From positions 54,467 to 118,466 of the forward strand of contig JAJVDF010000300.1 of assembly GCA_022410635.1 (NCBI GenBank): a stretch of DNA of 64,000 nt, read 5' to 3'. Below are positions 53,077-63,198 of the stretch, piece by piece (position 1 is the first letter of the stretch; every line of letters starts with the position of its first letter). This stretch comes from Tretioscincus oriximinensis (taxonomy: Eukaryota > Chordata > Lepidosauria > Squamata > Gymnophthalmidae). A model generated the notes under the pieces. That model was not told where the DNA came from. It searched no databases and saw only the letters and a program-made list of their open reading frames with translations. The position numbers were made by a program, and so were the translations under genes.

Positions 53077-53608
53077 AAGAACATAAGAAGAGCCNTNNTG
53101 GATCAGGCCACAGCCCATCGAGTCCAGCATTCTGTGTCACACAGAGGCCCACCAGATGCACCTGGGCAGTCCGAACAGAGGAAAGCAAAATATGGTCCTG
53201 TTCATGACTCCCTGCAAATGGTATTTCAGGAGTCCTGCCTGTTGCTCCATCCCAGAAGCAACATCCAGACATCCATCCTAGTATNCATTTATACCTTTGG
53301 TGTCCATAAACCTGTCTAGTCCTGTCTTGAAACTATCCAAGCTGTTAGCTACCACTACCTCTTCAGGAAGTAAATTCCACAGGCCGATGACCCTCTGGGT
53401 GAAAAAATACTTNCCTTTGTCTGTTCTCACTTTTCTACCCAACAGTTTTAAGGAGNGCCCTCTGGTCCTTGTGTTGTGNGATAGAGAAAACATTTTTTCT
53501 CTATTCACCCTGTCGATCCCATGCATGATTTTGTACANTTCAATCAGATCACCCCTCAAACGTCTCCTTTCAAGGCTGAAGAGGCCCAACTGTTGCAGCC
53601 TTGCTTAC
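53077..53608 (-). mobile_element. CR1 LINE, TTATGTTC-tailed
   Basis: AAGAACATAAGAAGAGCC on plus at the 3' end. The frame 53278-53589 gives [33 protein letters not shown] and QRVIGLWNLLPEEVVVANSL. Many n calls suggest low coverage or collapse of young copies. Confidence 0.9.
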
Positions 53609-53667
53609 ATGTTANTTGCAATGCCGTGCTGCCTTGCATGATTCCTGTACGTTGCTTGTAGTCATTT

Positions 53668-53935
53668 GCATGAGAGTCAGTTTGGTGTAGTGGTTTTAGA
53701 GTGTTGGACTCGCACCTCGTAGTCTCCCGGTTCAATTCCCCACTCCTCCATGAAAGCCAGCTGGGTGATCTTGGGCCAGTCACAGTTCTGTGAATTCTCT
53801 CAGCCCCACCTACACCACAGGATGTCTGTTGTGGAGAAAGCAACAAAAACTATGTGCCACCCTGTGGTTGGCTGCCCTGAGACCGTCAGGTGTAGGGCGG
53901 GATACAAGTACAAATAAATAATAAATAATAATATA
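53668..53935 (+). mobile_element. CORE-SINE with L2-like tail, full length
   Basis: The tRNA-like head has box A-like TTTGGTGTAGTGG and box B GGTTCAATTCC. Then comes the CORE-like block GCTGGGTGATCTTGGGCCAG shared with MIR-type SINEs. The 3' tail GTTGGCTGCCCTGAGACCG..GGGCGGGATACAAG matches the L2 tail, ending in ATAAATAATA repeats. L2 machinery presumably mobilised it. Confidence 0.9.
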
Positions 53936-53939
53936 GCGT

Positions 53940-54184
53940 ATGTAATGAGCCGGTAGTCCCAACCAAATGGGGTAATTTAATCGGTTAGGCCTGATGACGC
54001 TACCAGATATATGCAGAGAGAAATGCAATAATTGGTTGGGGCCTAGTTGCAAACTATATAAAGANACCAAGCCTGACTAGAGTAGTTGCTCTGGTCAAGA
54101 ACAGGTTGCTGATGTACTTTCAGCTGAATAATAAAGTTATTATTTCTTGTGTTGTCGCACTGGTGTGCTTTATTAAAGACTACA
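53940..54184 (+). mobile_element. Solo LTR-like, family B
   Basis: TGTAATGAGCCGGTAGTCCC to TTAAAGACTACA. TATA-like AACTATATAAAG at 54050 and AATAATAAAG near 54128. No target duplication was seen. Confidence 0.5.
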
Positions 54185-54685
54185 TTTCCAGCCTCCCTTA
54201 TTAGCTGTCATTGTTCTTTGACAAATTCCCAACTTTTATTTGGGCTATGCAAGAAGATGATTGATATCTCAACAAACTATCTTAGCACCCTGACTTCCAA
54301 TAATCACCTTCTGTTAGCATAACTCAGCTTTTCTATCTAGGTTATGCCACTGAGGAAAGTAATATACTGGGATATAATTCTGTACTGTTTGGAGTAAGAT
54401 GTACCTCGACAAGAAGGCAAGGTCAATACAGAAATAAATTAACAGGGGAATCATTTTATCTGATTTGATTGTTCAGAAGCTTATCCCATTTTTCTCAGTA
54501 TCTCATTATTAGACTGTAAAAAAATGTATATAAAAGTTTCTGCAGCAAAGGCAGGTGCAGATAGTTAAGTTTCATCTTCATCGCAGACTGCATATTCTGG
54601 AATTTTCTGATAACCCAGTACATCCGTTTATCCTTTTTAATGCAGCTCATTCATATCTTAAATGGACCTTCAGGTATGGGCAGGG
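54185..54685. other. Unclassified sequence
   Basis: No supported feature. Confidence 0.4.
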
Positions 54686-54686
54686 T

Positions 54687-54945
54687 ATTTATTTATTTAT
54701 TTATTTGTATTTATATCCTGCCCTATACCCGAAGGTCTCAGGGTGGCCTACCATAGGGTGGTGCACATAGCTTTTGTTGCTTTCTTCACAATAGACACCC
54801 TGTGGGGTAGGTGGGGCTAAGAGAGTTCANAGAACTGTGACTGGCCCACGGTCACCCAGCTGGCTTCATGGAGGAGTGGGGAATCGAACTGGGAGACTAC
54901 CAAATAAGAGTCCAACACTATAACCACTATACCAAACTGACTCAT
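54687..54945 (-). mobile_element. CORE-SINE with L2-like tail, full length
   Basis: On plus: (ATTT)n, GTATTTATATCCTGCCCTAT, GGCCCACGGTCACCCAGCTG, GGGGAATCGAACTGGGAGAC (box B reversed) and AACCACTATACCAAACTGAC (head). Minus orientation. Confidence 0.88.
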
Positions 54946-55002
54946 AAATAAATAAATAAAACACATACCACAGAATGCAACATTCCGAGGTACAGATATA
55001 AT

Positions 55003-55253
55003 CAGGGCTTTTTTTGTGACGGTACGCGTCAGAACGCAGTACAGGCACCTTTTATTTAGGCGGGAGGCGTGGGGGGGCGTTGGTGGCGGCGGCAGCGGCG
55101 GCGGGCAGCAGCGGGTGGCGGCGGCGGCACCACTGACACCCCACACCCCACCACCGCCATCGCCGCTAACGCCGCCCCCCGACGCCACTAACGCCACACA
55201 CCCACCTCGCCGGCGTTAGTACCGTCACCTTTTTTTCCAGAAAAAAAGCAGTG
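55003..55253. mobile_element. CpG-rich non-autonomous hAT (CAGGGCTTTTTTT)
   Basis: A 251-bp element with ends CAGGGCTTTTTTTGTGACGG and AGAAAAAAAGCAGTG and an exact 8-bp duplication GATATAAT (54995-55002, 55254-55261). The core is GGCGGC/GCCGCC-rich, giving Gly- or Pro-rich frames that are artefacts. GACGGTAC and GTACCGTC form part of the subterminal inverted repeat. Confidence 0.9.
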
Positions 55254-55264
55254 GATATAATTAC

Positions 55265-55621
55265 TAATGACAGGGCTGGGAACTTTGGCAGACTCCAGAG
55301 ACCAATGATATAAGGAATAGAAGGAAGGAAGGAGGGAAAGGAAAAATGAAGGTAAGAATAGTTGAAAAAAGGAAATGGTGTAAGGGAATGAAGAAAAAGG
55401 GAACGAAAGAAGTAAGATCAGGAGCAAGGAAGGAAAGGAAAATGGAAATAAAGAAGAAAAGAAAGAAGGAAAGGAAGAAGAAAACAAAGAAAGAAGAAGC
55501 AACTGAAAAGGGATGGGAGGGGCAAGGAAGGGAGTGGATGGAGGCATGCATGAGAGCAAGGGAGAGGAGAGGCTAGAGCCCATTGCATTACTATAACACA
55601 ACGGGCTAATTCCGCTAGTCT
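55265..55621 (+). repeat. Unnamed dispersed repeat (AATGGGC-hairpin end), intact-looking copy
   Basis: GACAGGGCTGGGAACTTTGG and CCAGAGACCAATGATA at the left, an AAGGAAGGA-rich core (55320-55510), and at the right the hairpin GCCCATTG..CAACGGGC (55578-55606) and ATTCCGCTAGT. It parallels 12455-13372 without the LTR-like insertion. Confidence 0.65.
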
Positions 55622-55816
55622 TTACAATATTTTCCAAGTTTTATCATTCTCTCAAGCGAGATTTTCCAATCTTTTGACACTGTTCTGTCATCTGCCATTT
55701 TGCGAAGAGGAAGACCAGCCTATTGGATAGTTTACTGCCAGTATCAGAATCCTTTGCCTCTGACACTCACCAGAACTATCCACAAANCACAGCCCTTTTG
55801 AAACGACCCTCAAATA

Positions 55817-56385
55817 TAGGCTGACCAGATACACCCTTTTTTGGGGGTAAAGCCGGTTTTGGGGTGCCTATCCTGCCCCCTCAGGGCGGGGAGGGACACA
55901 CACCATTTCCCCGGTTTTTGCTGAGGAAAAAATAAATAAAAATAAAAAAATATTTTTTTGAAAGAAAAATTCACTGAAGCACCACTAGGGGGCTCTGGCA
56001 TCTGAGACCAGCTCCTGAAGTCACATCCCCCCTCAGTAAAAAATAAAAATTCTCACACACTTCAAAACTTTCTCGCATACTTCAAAAAAAATTATTATTT
56101 TTTTAAATTGCTGCACCACCACTAGGGGGTTCTGGCAACTGGGGGCAGCTTCTGAAGGCACCTTCCCCTCTGTAAAAAAAATTAAAAAATTCTGATGTAC
56201 TCCAAAAATTCTCAGTTTNAAAATTCTCANACACTTAAAAAAATTCTCACATGCTTCACTGATTTCTCAGGCGGGAATTTTGGAAGGAAATGCATGTTGC
56301 TGGGTAATTTGCATACTTATGAATATGCAGTTTAGCATTAATATTAATAACCCTGGTTTGGGTCTCAGAAAATCTGGTCAGTCTA
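55817..56385 (-). mobile_element. Non-autonomous hAT-like element, best-defined copy
   Basis: 569 bp from TAGGCTGACCAGATACACCC to AATCTGGTCAGTCTA, with an exact 8-bp duplication CTCAAATA (55809-55816 and 56386-56393). Two CACTGxACCACCACTAGGGGG-type units inside. The right end has ATTTGCATACTTATGAATAT. No transposase. Confidence 0.92.
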
Positions 56386-56393
56386 CTCAAATA

Positions 56394-56980
56394 GTAGTCT
56401 GACAGCTGGGTTTTCCCAATAAATCAATCATCTGAAGCATCAACTTTAAAATCTGAAATCTGCTGGTTTATATAACAACCTGATGAGGCAAATGCAACAG
56501 AAATTTGACTTTCAGGCAGCCTATGAAGCTAATTTAGCACTGCCATAGGAAAGCACAAAGGACAAGATCGTCTTGAAGAAAGCAACATTTACGTAAAGCC
56601 TCTTTGTATGCTGCACATATCTGGCTTTGATGGCCGTAGGGTTAGTGTGAACCTATTTGTGTCTGCTTAAGTAGTTAAATAAAACAAATAGTTTGTCTTC
56701 ATCAGTAAAACTGGCAACACTGACTCTACACTTCACTTCTTTGCCCACGTTGCAATTGCTCCCACCACTTCCTCTTTTCTTGGTAAATAAATGTCCCAGA
56801 ATATATTTCTATTTCATGATTTGATTAGGACTATTTCTTCATGGCATTACAGTTATCACGATCTAAGGTTCATAAGCCTTTACGAAGATTTTTTGCACTA
56901 TGGTATTAGCATCAAGCTGAATTCGCCCCATGGGTTAATGCAGGTTCATGTTAAAAAGGCCTGCGGTCCCAGTTTTTCTG
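56394..56980. other. Unclassified sequence
   Basis: No supported gene or element. Confidence 0.4.
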
Positions 56981-56983
56981 ATA

Positions 56984-57695
56984 CAGTAAAACTCCGGTTA
57001 TACGGACTTCGCTTAACCGAAANCCGGCTTAACCAAAGTTGTTACTGTATCTATAACAACCTTTTTCCACCTACGTAGTAANGGCGCCATGTGGCGCCCT
57101 TACTGCGTAGGTGGAAAAAGGCTTCTCCTTCCTGCACGGCTCGCGGCGCCGGAAGAAGGGAGATAGCGAAACTGACATCCATTGGGCGACAGCAGACGAC
57201 GGATTTAAAGCATTAAATAAATTATGAAATTGTTCTTACCAGTAATGCTTTAAATCCGTCGTCTGCTGTCGCCCGATCGATGGAAAAAGGCTTCTCCTTT
57301 CGGCGCGGCTCGCGGCGCCGGAAGAAGGGCGAAAGCGAAACTGACATCCATCGGGCGACAGCAGACAATGGATTTAAAGCATTCAATAAATTATGAAATT
57401 GTTCTTACCTGTAATGCTTTAAATCCGTCGTCTGCTATCGCCCGATCGATGGAAAAAGGCTTCTCCTTCCGGCGCGGCTCGCGGCGCCGGAAGAACGGCG
57501 AAAGCGAAACTGACATCCATCGGGTGACAGCAGACGATAGATTTAAAGCATTACAGGTAAGAACAATTTCATAATTTATTTAATGCTTTAAATCCGTCGT
57601 CTGCTGTCGCCCAATCGATGTCATGGATTATCCGAAAAAATTGATTATCCGAAATGGGGGCCCCCACTTTAGTTTGGATAACCGGGGTTTTACTG
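56984..57695. mobile_element. Tigger/pogo-type MITE built of palindromic 169-bp modules
   Basis: 712 bp, ends CAGTAAAACTCCGGTTATAC and GGATAACCGGGGTTTTACTG, flanked by TA on both sides (56982-56983, 57696-57697). Terminal and TA features fit pogo/Tigger of the Tc1/mariner superfamily. The interior starts with a hairpin centred at 57090, then has modules starting at TGGAAAAAGG 57112, 57281 and 57450. No transposase frame. Confidence 0.88.
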
Positions 57696-57744
57696 TAGCT
57701 TATTTTTTTCTGTCCTCATTTCATACCACAGTGTAATTCTAACA

Positions 57745-57905
57745 AAAAGCCTTTGTGGGGCCTTCCATGGTGGGAACATAGTAAATCTCGTGAGACTTCG
57801 AGGCTAGATGTAACAGTTTATTAGCTCTCACAGAGAATGCTGTGAATTGTAGTAAGATAAACACAGCAGTGACTTATGGGAAATTCCATGGACCAAGAAT
57901 ACAAG
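57745..57905 (+). repeat. Unnamed repeat with promoter-like motifs, copy 3
   Basis: AAATCTCGTGAGACTTCGAG (57783-), then GAGAATGCTGTGAATTGTAG and GTGACTTATGGGAAATTCC. The order matches copies 1 and 2; the core palindrome is mutated by one base (TCTCGTGAGA). Confidence 0.6.
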
Positions 57906-57975
57906 GAAATATACCAAGAAGATAACAAACAGTATGGAATATTGATGGTAAATGGGGATGCAATCAGAAATGGTT

Positions 57976-58265
57976 TATTCTGGATTTAGACAAATCTACT
58001 TCTCCAGATGATAGAGAGAAGATGCTAGGGAGAAGACCCCAGTATCTGAAGAAGTGGACATGTCTACAAAAGCTCACCCTGCCTGTCTTTTTCTTCTTAG
58101 TTTCTAAGGTGCTACGAGACCTCCCTTGCTTGATATTCTGGACCCAGTCTTACAGGACTACTTCTTTGAAATCAACCATTAGTTGAATGGAATAGAAATC
58201 CAGCAGCCATTCCAGGACTCATCATCTGAAGAGCTCTTTGTGCCTACCTTTTTCTTATTAGTCTT
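57976..58265 (+). mobile_element. Penelope-like element end fragments
   Basis: GTATCTGAAGAAGTGGACATG, TTAGTTTCTAAGGTGCTACG, then TACTTCTTTGAAATC. A second partial end follows at 58218-58262 (ATCATCTGAAGAGCTC, TTAGTCTTTAAGG). Confidence 0.65.
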
Positions 58266-58267
58266 TA

Positions 58268-58458
58268 AGGTCATAAGAATATAAGAAGAGCCATATTGGA
58301 TCGGGTCAGAGCCCATCTAGTGCAGCATTCCGTGTCACACAGGGGCCCACCAGATGCAGCTGGGCTGTCTGAACAGAGGAAAGCAAAATATTCACCTGTT
58401 CATGTCACCCTGCAAATGGCATTTCAGGAGCACTGCCTGTTGCTCCATCCCGAGAGGT
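58268..58458 (-). mobile_element. CR1 3' end, head-to-head pair (left)
   Basis: AAGAATATAAGAAGAGCCATA to GTTGCTCCATCCCGAGAG on plus. Confidence 0.85.
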
Positions 58459-58459
58459 C

Positions 58460-58692
58460 CTATGGCAGCCTTATGATAGGATTAGGCAAGTTTGTGGAAG
58501 CCAAAGATATAAGTAGCTAATAAAATGGATCTCTTGATCCTACCATTTGCAGGAAGTCAAGAATGGGTGAAGGTTTCGCTTTCTTCTGCTTGGGATGCTC
58601 AGGTGCAATTGGTGGACCACTTTGTGAACCAGAAAGCTGGACTAGATGGGCTCTGGCCCACGTCCGCAGGGCTCCTATCATGTTCTTGTGAC
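58460..58692 (+). mobile_element. CR1 3' end, head-to-head pair (right)
   Basis: GATAGGATTAGGCAAGTTTG to CTCCTATCATGTTCTTGTG. It joins the previous, inverted copy at about 58459. Confidence 0.82.
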
Positions 58693-59139
58693 ACTACCTT
58701 GCTAGAACCCAGCCTGACACAGGTATTTCTTTGAAATTACCACTATGGAAGAAATGGAGGGTCCCTGCTCCCAGCACCATGACAAAGACAAACCAAAAGT
58801 TTTATAGGTGCTGCTCAGAAACAAAGGGGGAGAAAAGGGTGTCCTTCCCAGTCATGTACCGAGGACTAAAAACCTATCCAGCCTTCCTTTGCTAGACTTG
58901 GGTTCATTTGGAAAAAGGGCTGATGATTTTGTTTAAGGGACATGAATTTTTTTCTCAAAATGTGTCCAGAGTAGTGGCAAACCCCAGCCAATCACCAGGC
59001 GAAGAACTAGAACGTGGCTGTGCTCAGCAGCCAATGCATCGACCTCTCTGTGCACAGCCTCTCCTGGCTGGCTGCCAGCCTGGGGCACCACTGGCTGACG
59101 GCTGCAGCTCTCTCAGGCAGCCCTGCCTGTCTCCCTGGG
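58693..59139. other. Unclassified sequence
   Basis: The frame at 58908-59270 covers unclassified sequence plus a SINE head; no domain. Confidence 0.4.
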
Positions 59140-59302
59140 GCAGTCTGGTGCAGAGGTTAAGATCAACAGCCTTTCAGATGAGAGAGCAGAGTTTGAGGTT
59201 TCTTGTATCTGCCATGGAGAGGAGTGACCGCCCTCTACTGGCCTCAGTTTCAGCCAACCCATCTGTTTGAAAGCAAATAACTGAAAGTAGATTAACAATG
59301 TA

Positions 59303-59710
59303 GTGGGGGCAATAGCTATAGTAAGATATCTTGACAATCCATTAAAAAGGGAAGCAATTCAAAGACAAGATTTGCCAATTGAAACAATAATAAGAATGAT
59401 CTTAAACAATCAGAATAAAATAATTACCAGAGTACATAAAGAGATCAATAACTATGAAGACAAAATACTATTGGAAATAAAAAAAAATAGATGGAATCCA
59501 GATGTTAATATAGAATTACATAAAATCAAGACTTCCTTTAAAGGAATTAAAATGGAAAAAATGACTAATCTGAAAGAAGCGAAAATGAAGATAATCCATA
59601 GATGGCATCACACTCCAGTACAATTAGCACATTTTATTCTGAATGTAGATGACACATGCTGGTTTGGATGCCAAGCTAGAGCAGATTATATCCATATATA
59701 TTGGAGATGT
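59303..59710 (+). pseudogene. L1 ORF2 C-terminal part, interrupted
   Basis: About 135 residues up to the Cys-box, WFGCQARADYIHIYWRC. The frame then enters poly-T of the inner L1. The continuation, about 125 residues, is at 60165-60551 and ends VKNYKMMLGTDQVKNLKLT. RT and endonuclease are absent. Non-functional. Confidence 0.85.
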
Positions 59711-60710
59711 ATTTTTTTTTTTTGGTTAAATTTTTGTACAAAAAGAGATAAATGCATACAAAAAGAAAGGGATGCATACACAACAATAGAAAATACATAC
59801 ACAACAATAAGAGATACATACACAACAATAAACCCTATCCCCCCACCCCAGGAGACCATTTGAATATGTCACAGCAATAATTACAGTAAAAATCTTTGAT
59901 CATAACACATAGCAACGATATGGGACAATATAACACTTCTATTTGAGTTAACACCAAAGGCTATTAACTTTTGCCAATTTGTTTCCCAAGTTGAGTTGGT
60001 TATGACTCCTGAAGCCAAAAGTCGTTTTTCCCTTATAATGTCGAATAGTAGGAATTCGGACAGATAGTCATACCATAAATTAAGAGTCCATTTATTCCTG
60101 TCCTTCCATCCTCTTGCGACCGTTAATTGTCCCGCCCAGATCGATCTCTCCAAAATATAGATGTCACTCGATTGTAGGTGGTTTTTGGTCCAAAATACAA
60201 AAAGAGATCAACAAAATATACAATATTAATTTAATATTAACGAAAATAATGGTGGTCTTTTTGGAGGATTTGGATCAAATAAGGGAAATCAAGATTAGAG
60301 ATATTGTCTGTAGCTTAATATCTTGCATGCAACTAACATTACTAGAGGGATGGAAAGATATTAACAATCGGAGTATGGAAACTTGGTATGAATATATAAT
60401 AGAAAGAATGGCAATAGATTTCAGACATGAAAGAATCAACAGTAAGGGCAATGAGATAAGAATACTTCACATGAAGCAAAAAGGGGAACCTGTTAAAAAT
60501 TATAAAATGATGTTGGGTACGGATCAAGTGAAAAATTTAAAATTGACATAATCTATAATATGTAATTATATGGTTCGCTTTTTCTCCTTATGTGTCAATT
60601 ATGAGGTATAAGGAAGATTGCCTGGTTAGGGTGGGTAGGTGGGTTGGTGATGGGTGGATTATGTTAAATGTATAACAATGTATAATAATAAAAAAAAATT
60701 TTNAAAAAAA
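59310..60710 (+). mobile_element. L1 LINE, 5'-truncated, inside SINE
   Basis: A 16-bp exact duplication AACAATGTAGTGGGGG (59294-59309, 60711-60726) and an A-rich tail (60689-60710). Encoded pieces are KIIHRWHHTPVQLAHFILN and CWFGCQARADYIHIYWRC (Cys-box). After an inner insertion they continue as SIVGGFWSKIQKEINK and TLLEGWKDINNRSMETWYEY. Confidence 0.92.
59711..60158 (-). mobile_element. L1 LINE 3' end inserted in L1
   Basis: Poly-T at 59711-59723 marks its 3' end. A 3' UTR with CATACACAACAATA units follows, then (60153-59881) the ORF2 end GQLTVARGWKDRNKWTLNLW and WQKLIAFGVNSNRSVIL. Flanks share AGATGT (59705-59710, 60159-60164). Removing it rejoins the Cys-box to SIVGGFW in the outer L1. 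Confidence 0.88.
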
Positions 60711-60822
60711 AACAATGTAGTGGGGGAAGACAGATGTAAGTCTTTGAGTGAAAAATGGCTTGTAACCTACTCTGAGTCCCTTTGGGTGAGAAGGGCAGGG
60801 TAAAAAAACACAATTTTCTTTC

Positions 60823-60957
60823 TTCTTCTTCTTCTTCTTCTTCTTCTTCTTCTTCTTCTTCTTCTTCTTCTTCTTCTTCTTCTTCTTCTTCTTCTTCTTC
60901 TTCTTCTACTTCTTCTTCTACTTCTACTTCTACTTCTTCTTCGTCTTCTTCAATACA
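60823..60957 (+). repeat. (TTC)n microsatellite
   Basis: About 40 TTC units with TAC variants at the right. It is the expanded SINE tail. Polyserine and polyglutamate frames are artefacts. Confidence 0.97.
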
Positions 60958-61045
60958 TAAGTTATCCAAAGATGTCATCCTTCTGCTGAAAAACTGCTCT
61001 CCCTTCTCTACATTCCGATATTATTGTTTAAATATGTATTTGGTT

Positions 61046-61413
61046 CAGTGGCAGCTGGTCTCTGGGTTCGTGGGTGCAGCAAACACCCAAAGATTAAAAT
61101 CAATGATAAAATCTCCATAGAGATCTTAGAGGAGCGGCCAACAAATCAAAAACCTCCAGGCAGCTTTTTTAATTAACAAAAGGGGTCGCCGATCCCAGAA
61201 CCAATGGGAGGCTGCCTAGGAAGGGCTACAGTCTCTCTCTCAGTCTCCATAGAGGTGCCATTTTGCATTGGCATTCAACTTGCAGACTGAGAGAGAGACA
61301 GGCAAGTGGTTGAATGTGCCTCCTTCCAGCTGCTTCCTAACTTTGGCGAGGCTGGAGGAACCTGTGACCACCCACACCTCACCCCCAGCCCCAAACTGCA
61401 CCAGCCACCACTG
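61046..61413 (-). mobile_element. Non-autonomous hAT (CAGYGGCAGCTGG), copy 3
   Basis: 368 bp, CAGTGGCAGCTGG.. to ..CCAGCCACCACTG, with an exact 8-bp duplication ATTTGGTT (61038-61045, 61414-61421). The best-bounded of the three copies. Confidence 0.93.
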
Positions 61414-61421
61414 ATTTGGTT

Positions 61422-61490
61422 TTATTGTTAACCACCCTGATACCTTCGGGTATAGGGTGGCATAGAAATGTAAATGAACGAACGAATAGA
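61422..61490 (+). mobile_element. L2 LINE 3' tail
   Basis: TTAACCACCCTGATACCTTCGG, GGTGGCATAGAAATG, then GAACGAACGAATA. Confidence 0.75.
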
Positions 61491-62164
61491 AGAGATCGTA
61501 TAAGGCTCTGTGGGGCACACCATGTGCCCAGAGACCATTCCATGTTTGCCCACGGTTCTGAATTTAAAAACATGATATCATCTGTCTGTGGCCTTCTGAG
61601 CTTACGTGCCCTATGTGCCTGGTAGTGTTAAATCATCCCTTGAAGACAGATCTAGGCTTAAATGGCCGCAACAATTATTTGACTTCCACCGTCCTATTAG
61701 CAATAGGCCAGCATCTCAGCTACAGCCCATCATTCACTTCACACCCAACTTTCGGCTGCATCCCACACAGTGACTTTCTGTTCATTACTGTGAATTATTA
61801 ATGTCGGAGATGCTGACACAACAGATGGAGGGGGATTTATATCTATCAGGCCAATGAATTTCCACATTTCTCTCTGTGGTTTGCGGTGTCATCTCTTTTC
61901 CAGCATTCTGTAGAACTGTGATTCCATCCTTGGCCTGCATTTGTGAGTTAGTCTTGTGGATAAAAGGACTGACCTAATGGAAGGGTAGAAAAACTAAGGC
62001 AAAATAAGAAATAGCTGTGTTAGTCTGGGGCCAGAATATCTAGCATGAAGGTACCATAGAATAGCAGACTCTGCCCATGTTATAGCCAGAACTAACAGTC
62101 AGAAAGCATTACAGATGTCCTTGAATAATGCCCAATGTAAAAAGGGTGAAAGACCCCAAATCAC
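61491..62164. other. Unclassified, one Penelope-like end fragment
   Basis: 62008-62050 (AAGAAATAGCTGTGTTAGTC, ATATCTAGCATG) is a Penelope-like end. Nothing else is supported. Confidence 0.45.
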
Positions 62165-63140
62165 TCATAAGAACATAAGAAGAGCTATACTGGATTGGGC
62201 CAAAGCCCATATAGTTCACCATTCTGCCTCACACAGAGGGCCACCAGATGCCCTTGGGCAGTCTGAACAGAGAAAAGCAAAATAGGCCCCTGTTCATGAC
62301 TCCAAGCAAATGGTATTTCAGGAGTCCTGCCTGTTGCTCTGTCCCGGAGGCAACATCCAGGCATCCATCCTAGGACGCATTTATACCCTTGCTGTCCATA
62401 AACCTGTCTAGTCCTGTCTTGAAATTGTCCAAGCTGTTAGCTACCACTACTTCTTCAGGAAGCAAATTCCACAGGCCGATGACCCTCTGGGTGAAAAAAT
62501 ACTTTCCTTTGTCTGTTCTCCCTTTTCTACCCATCAGTTTTAAGGAGGGCCCTCTGGTCCTAGTGCTGTGTGTGAGAGAAAACACTTTTTCTCTATTCAC
62601 CCTATCCATCCCATGCATGATTTTGTACACTTCAATCTGATCACCTCTTAAACGTCGCCTTTCGAGGCTGAAGAGGCCCAGACATTGCAGCCCGACTTCA
62701 TAAGGGAGATGTTCCAGACCCTTGATCATTTTGTTGCCCTTTTCTGCACCTTCTCCAGTTCCACACAATCCCTCTTGAGATGTGGTGACCAAAATCGAAC
62801 ACAGTATTCCAAATGTGGCCTCAACAACATTTGCTGACTTGTTTTCGATCCCTTTCCTCATTATCCCCAACATTATCCCCCTTTTTTTCTGCTGCTGCAC
62901 ACTGGGTTGACATTTTCATTGAATTGTCCACTAACACCCCAAGATCCTTTTCTTGCTCGGTCACAGAAAGCTTGGTTCCCATCAGGTGGTAGGAGTATTT
63001 TGGGTTCTTTGCCCCAATATGCATGACCTTGCACTTGCTTAAGTTGAAGTGCATTTGCCACTTTGATGCCCACTCACCCAATTTCAATAAATCACTCTGG
63101 AGTGACTTACAATCATTTTCAGTTTTCACTATCCTGAACA
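62165..63140 (-). mobile_element. CR1 LINE, TTATGTTC-tailed, long 3' region
   Basis: 3' end AAGAACATAAGAAGAGC at 62167. Frames 62370-62900 and 62821-63228 encode RGDQIEVYKIMHGMDRVNRE, FFTQRVIGLWNLLPEEV, LLKLGEWASKWQMHFNLSK and VTEQEKDLGVLVDNSMKM. A deletion removes the VVRPHLEYC block. It ends next to RIVKTEND, just short of the RT FADD box. Confidence 0.9.
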
Positions 63141-63198
63141 GTTTTGGGGTGCCTACCCTGCCCTCCAGGGGGGTGGGGCGCCATTTCCACAGTTTTTG

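Larger units (their letters stand above)
59140..60958 (+). mobile_element. tRNA-headed SINE split by nested L1s
   Basis: The head and body are at 59140-59309 (CTGGTGCAGAGGTTAAGATC, CCTCAGTTTCAGCCAACCC). The 3' tail is at 60727-60958 (CTACTCTGAGTCCCTTTGGG), ending in a TTC tract. Removing 59310-60726 restores the SINE. Confidence 0.85.

Noticed and set aside
59310..60710. Twin-priming 5' inversion within a single L1
   Set aside because: The inverted middle piece and the 3' piece both encode the same C-terminal domain, and the middle has its own poly-A. Hence two insertions.
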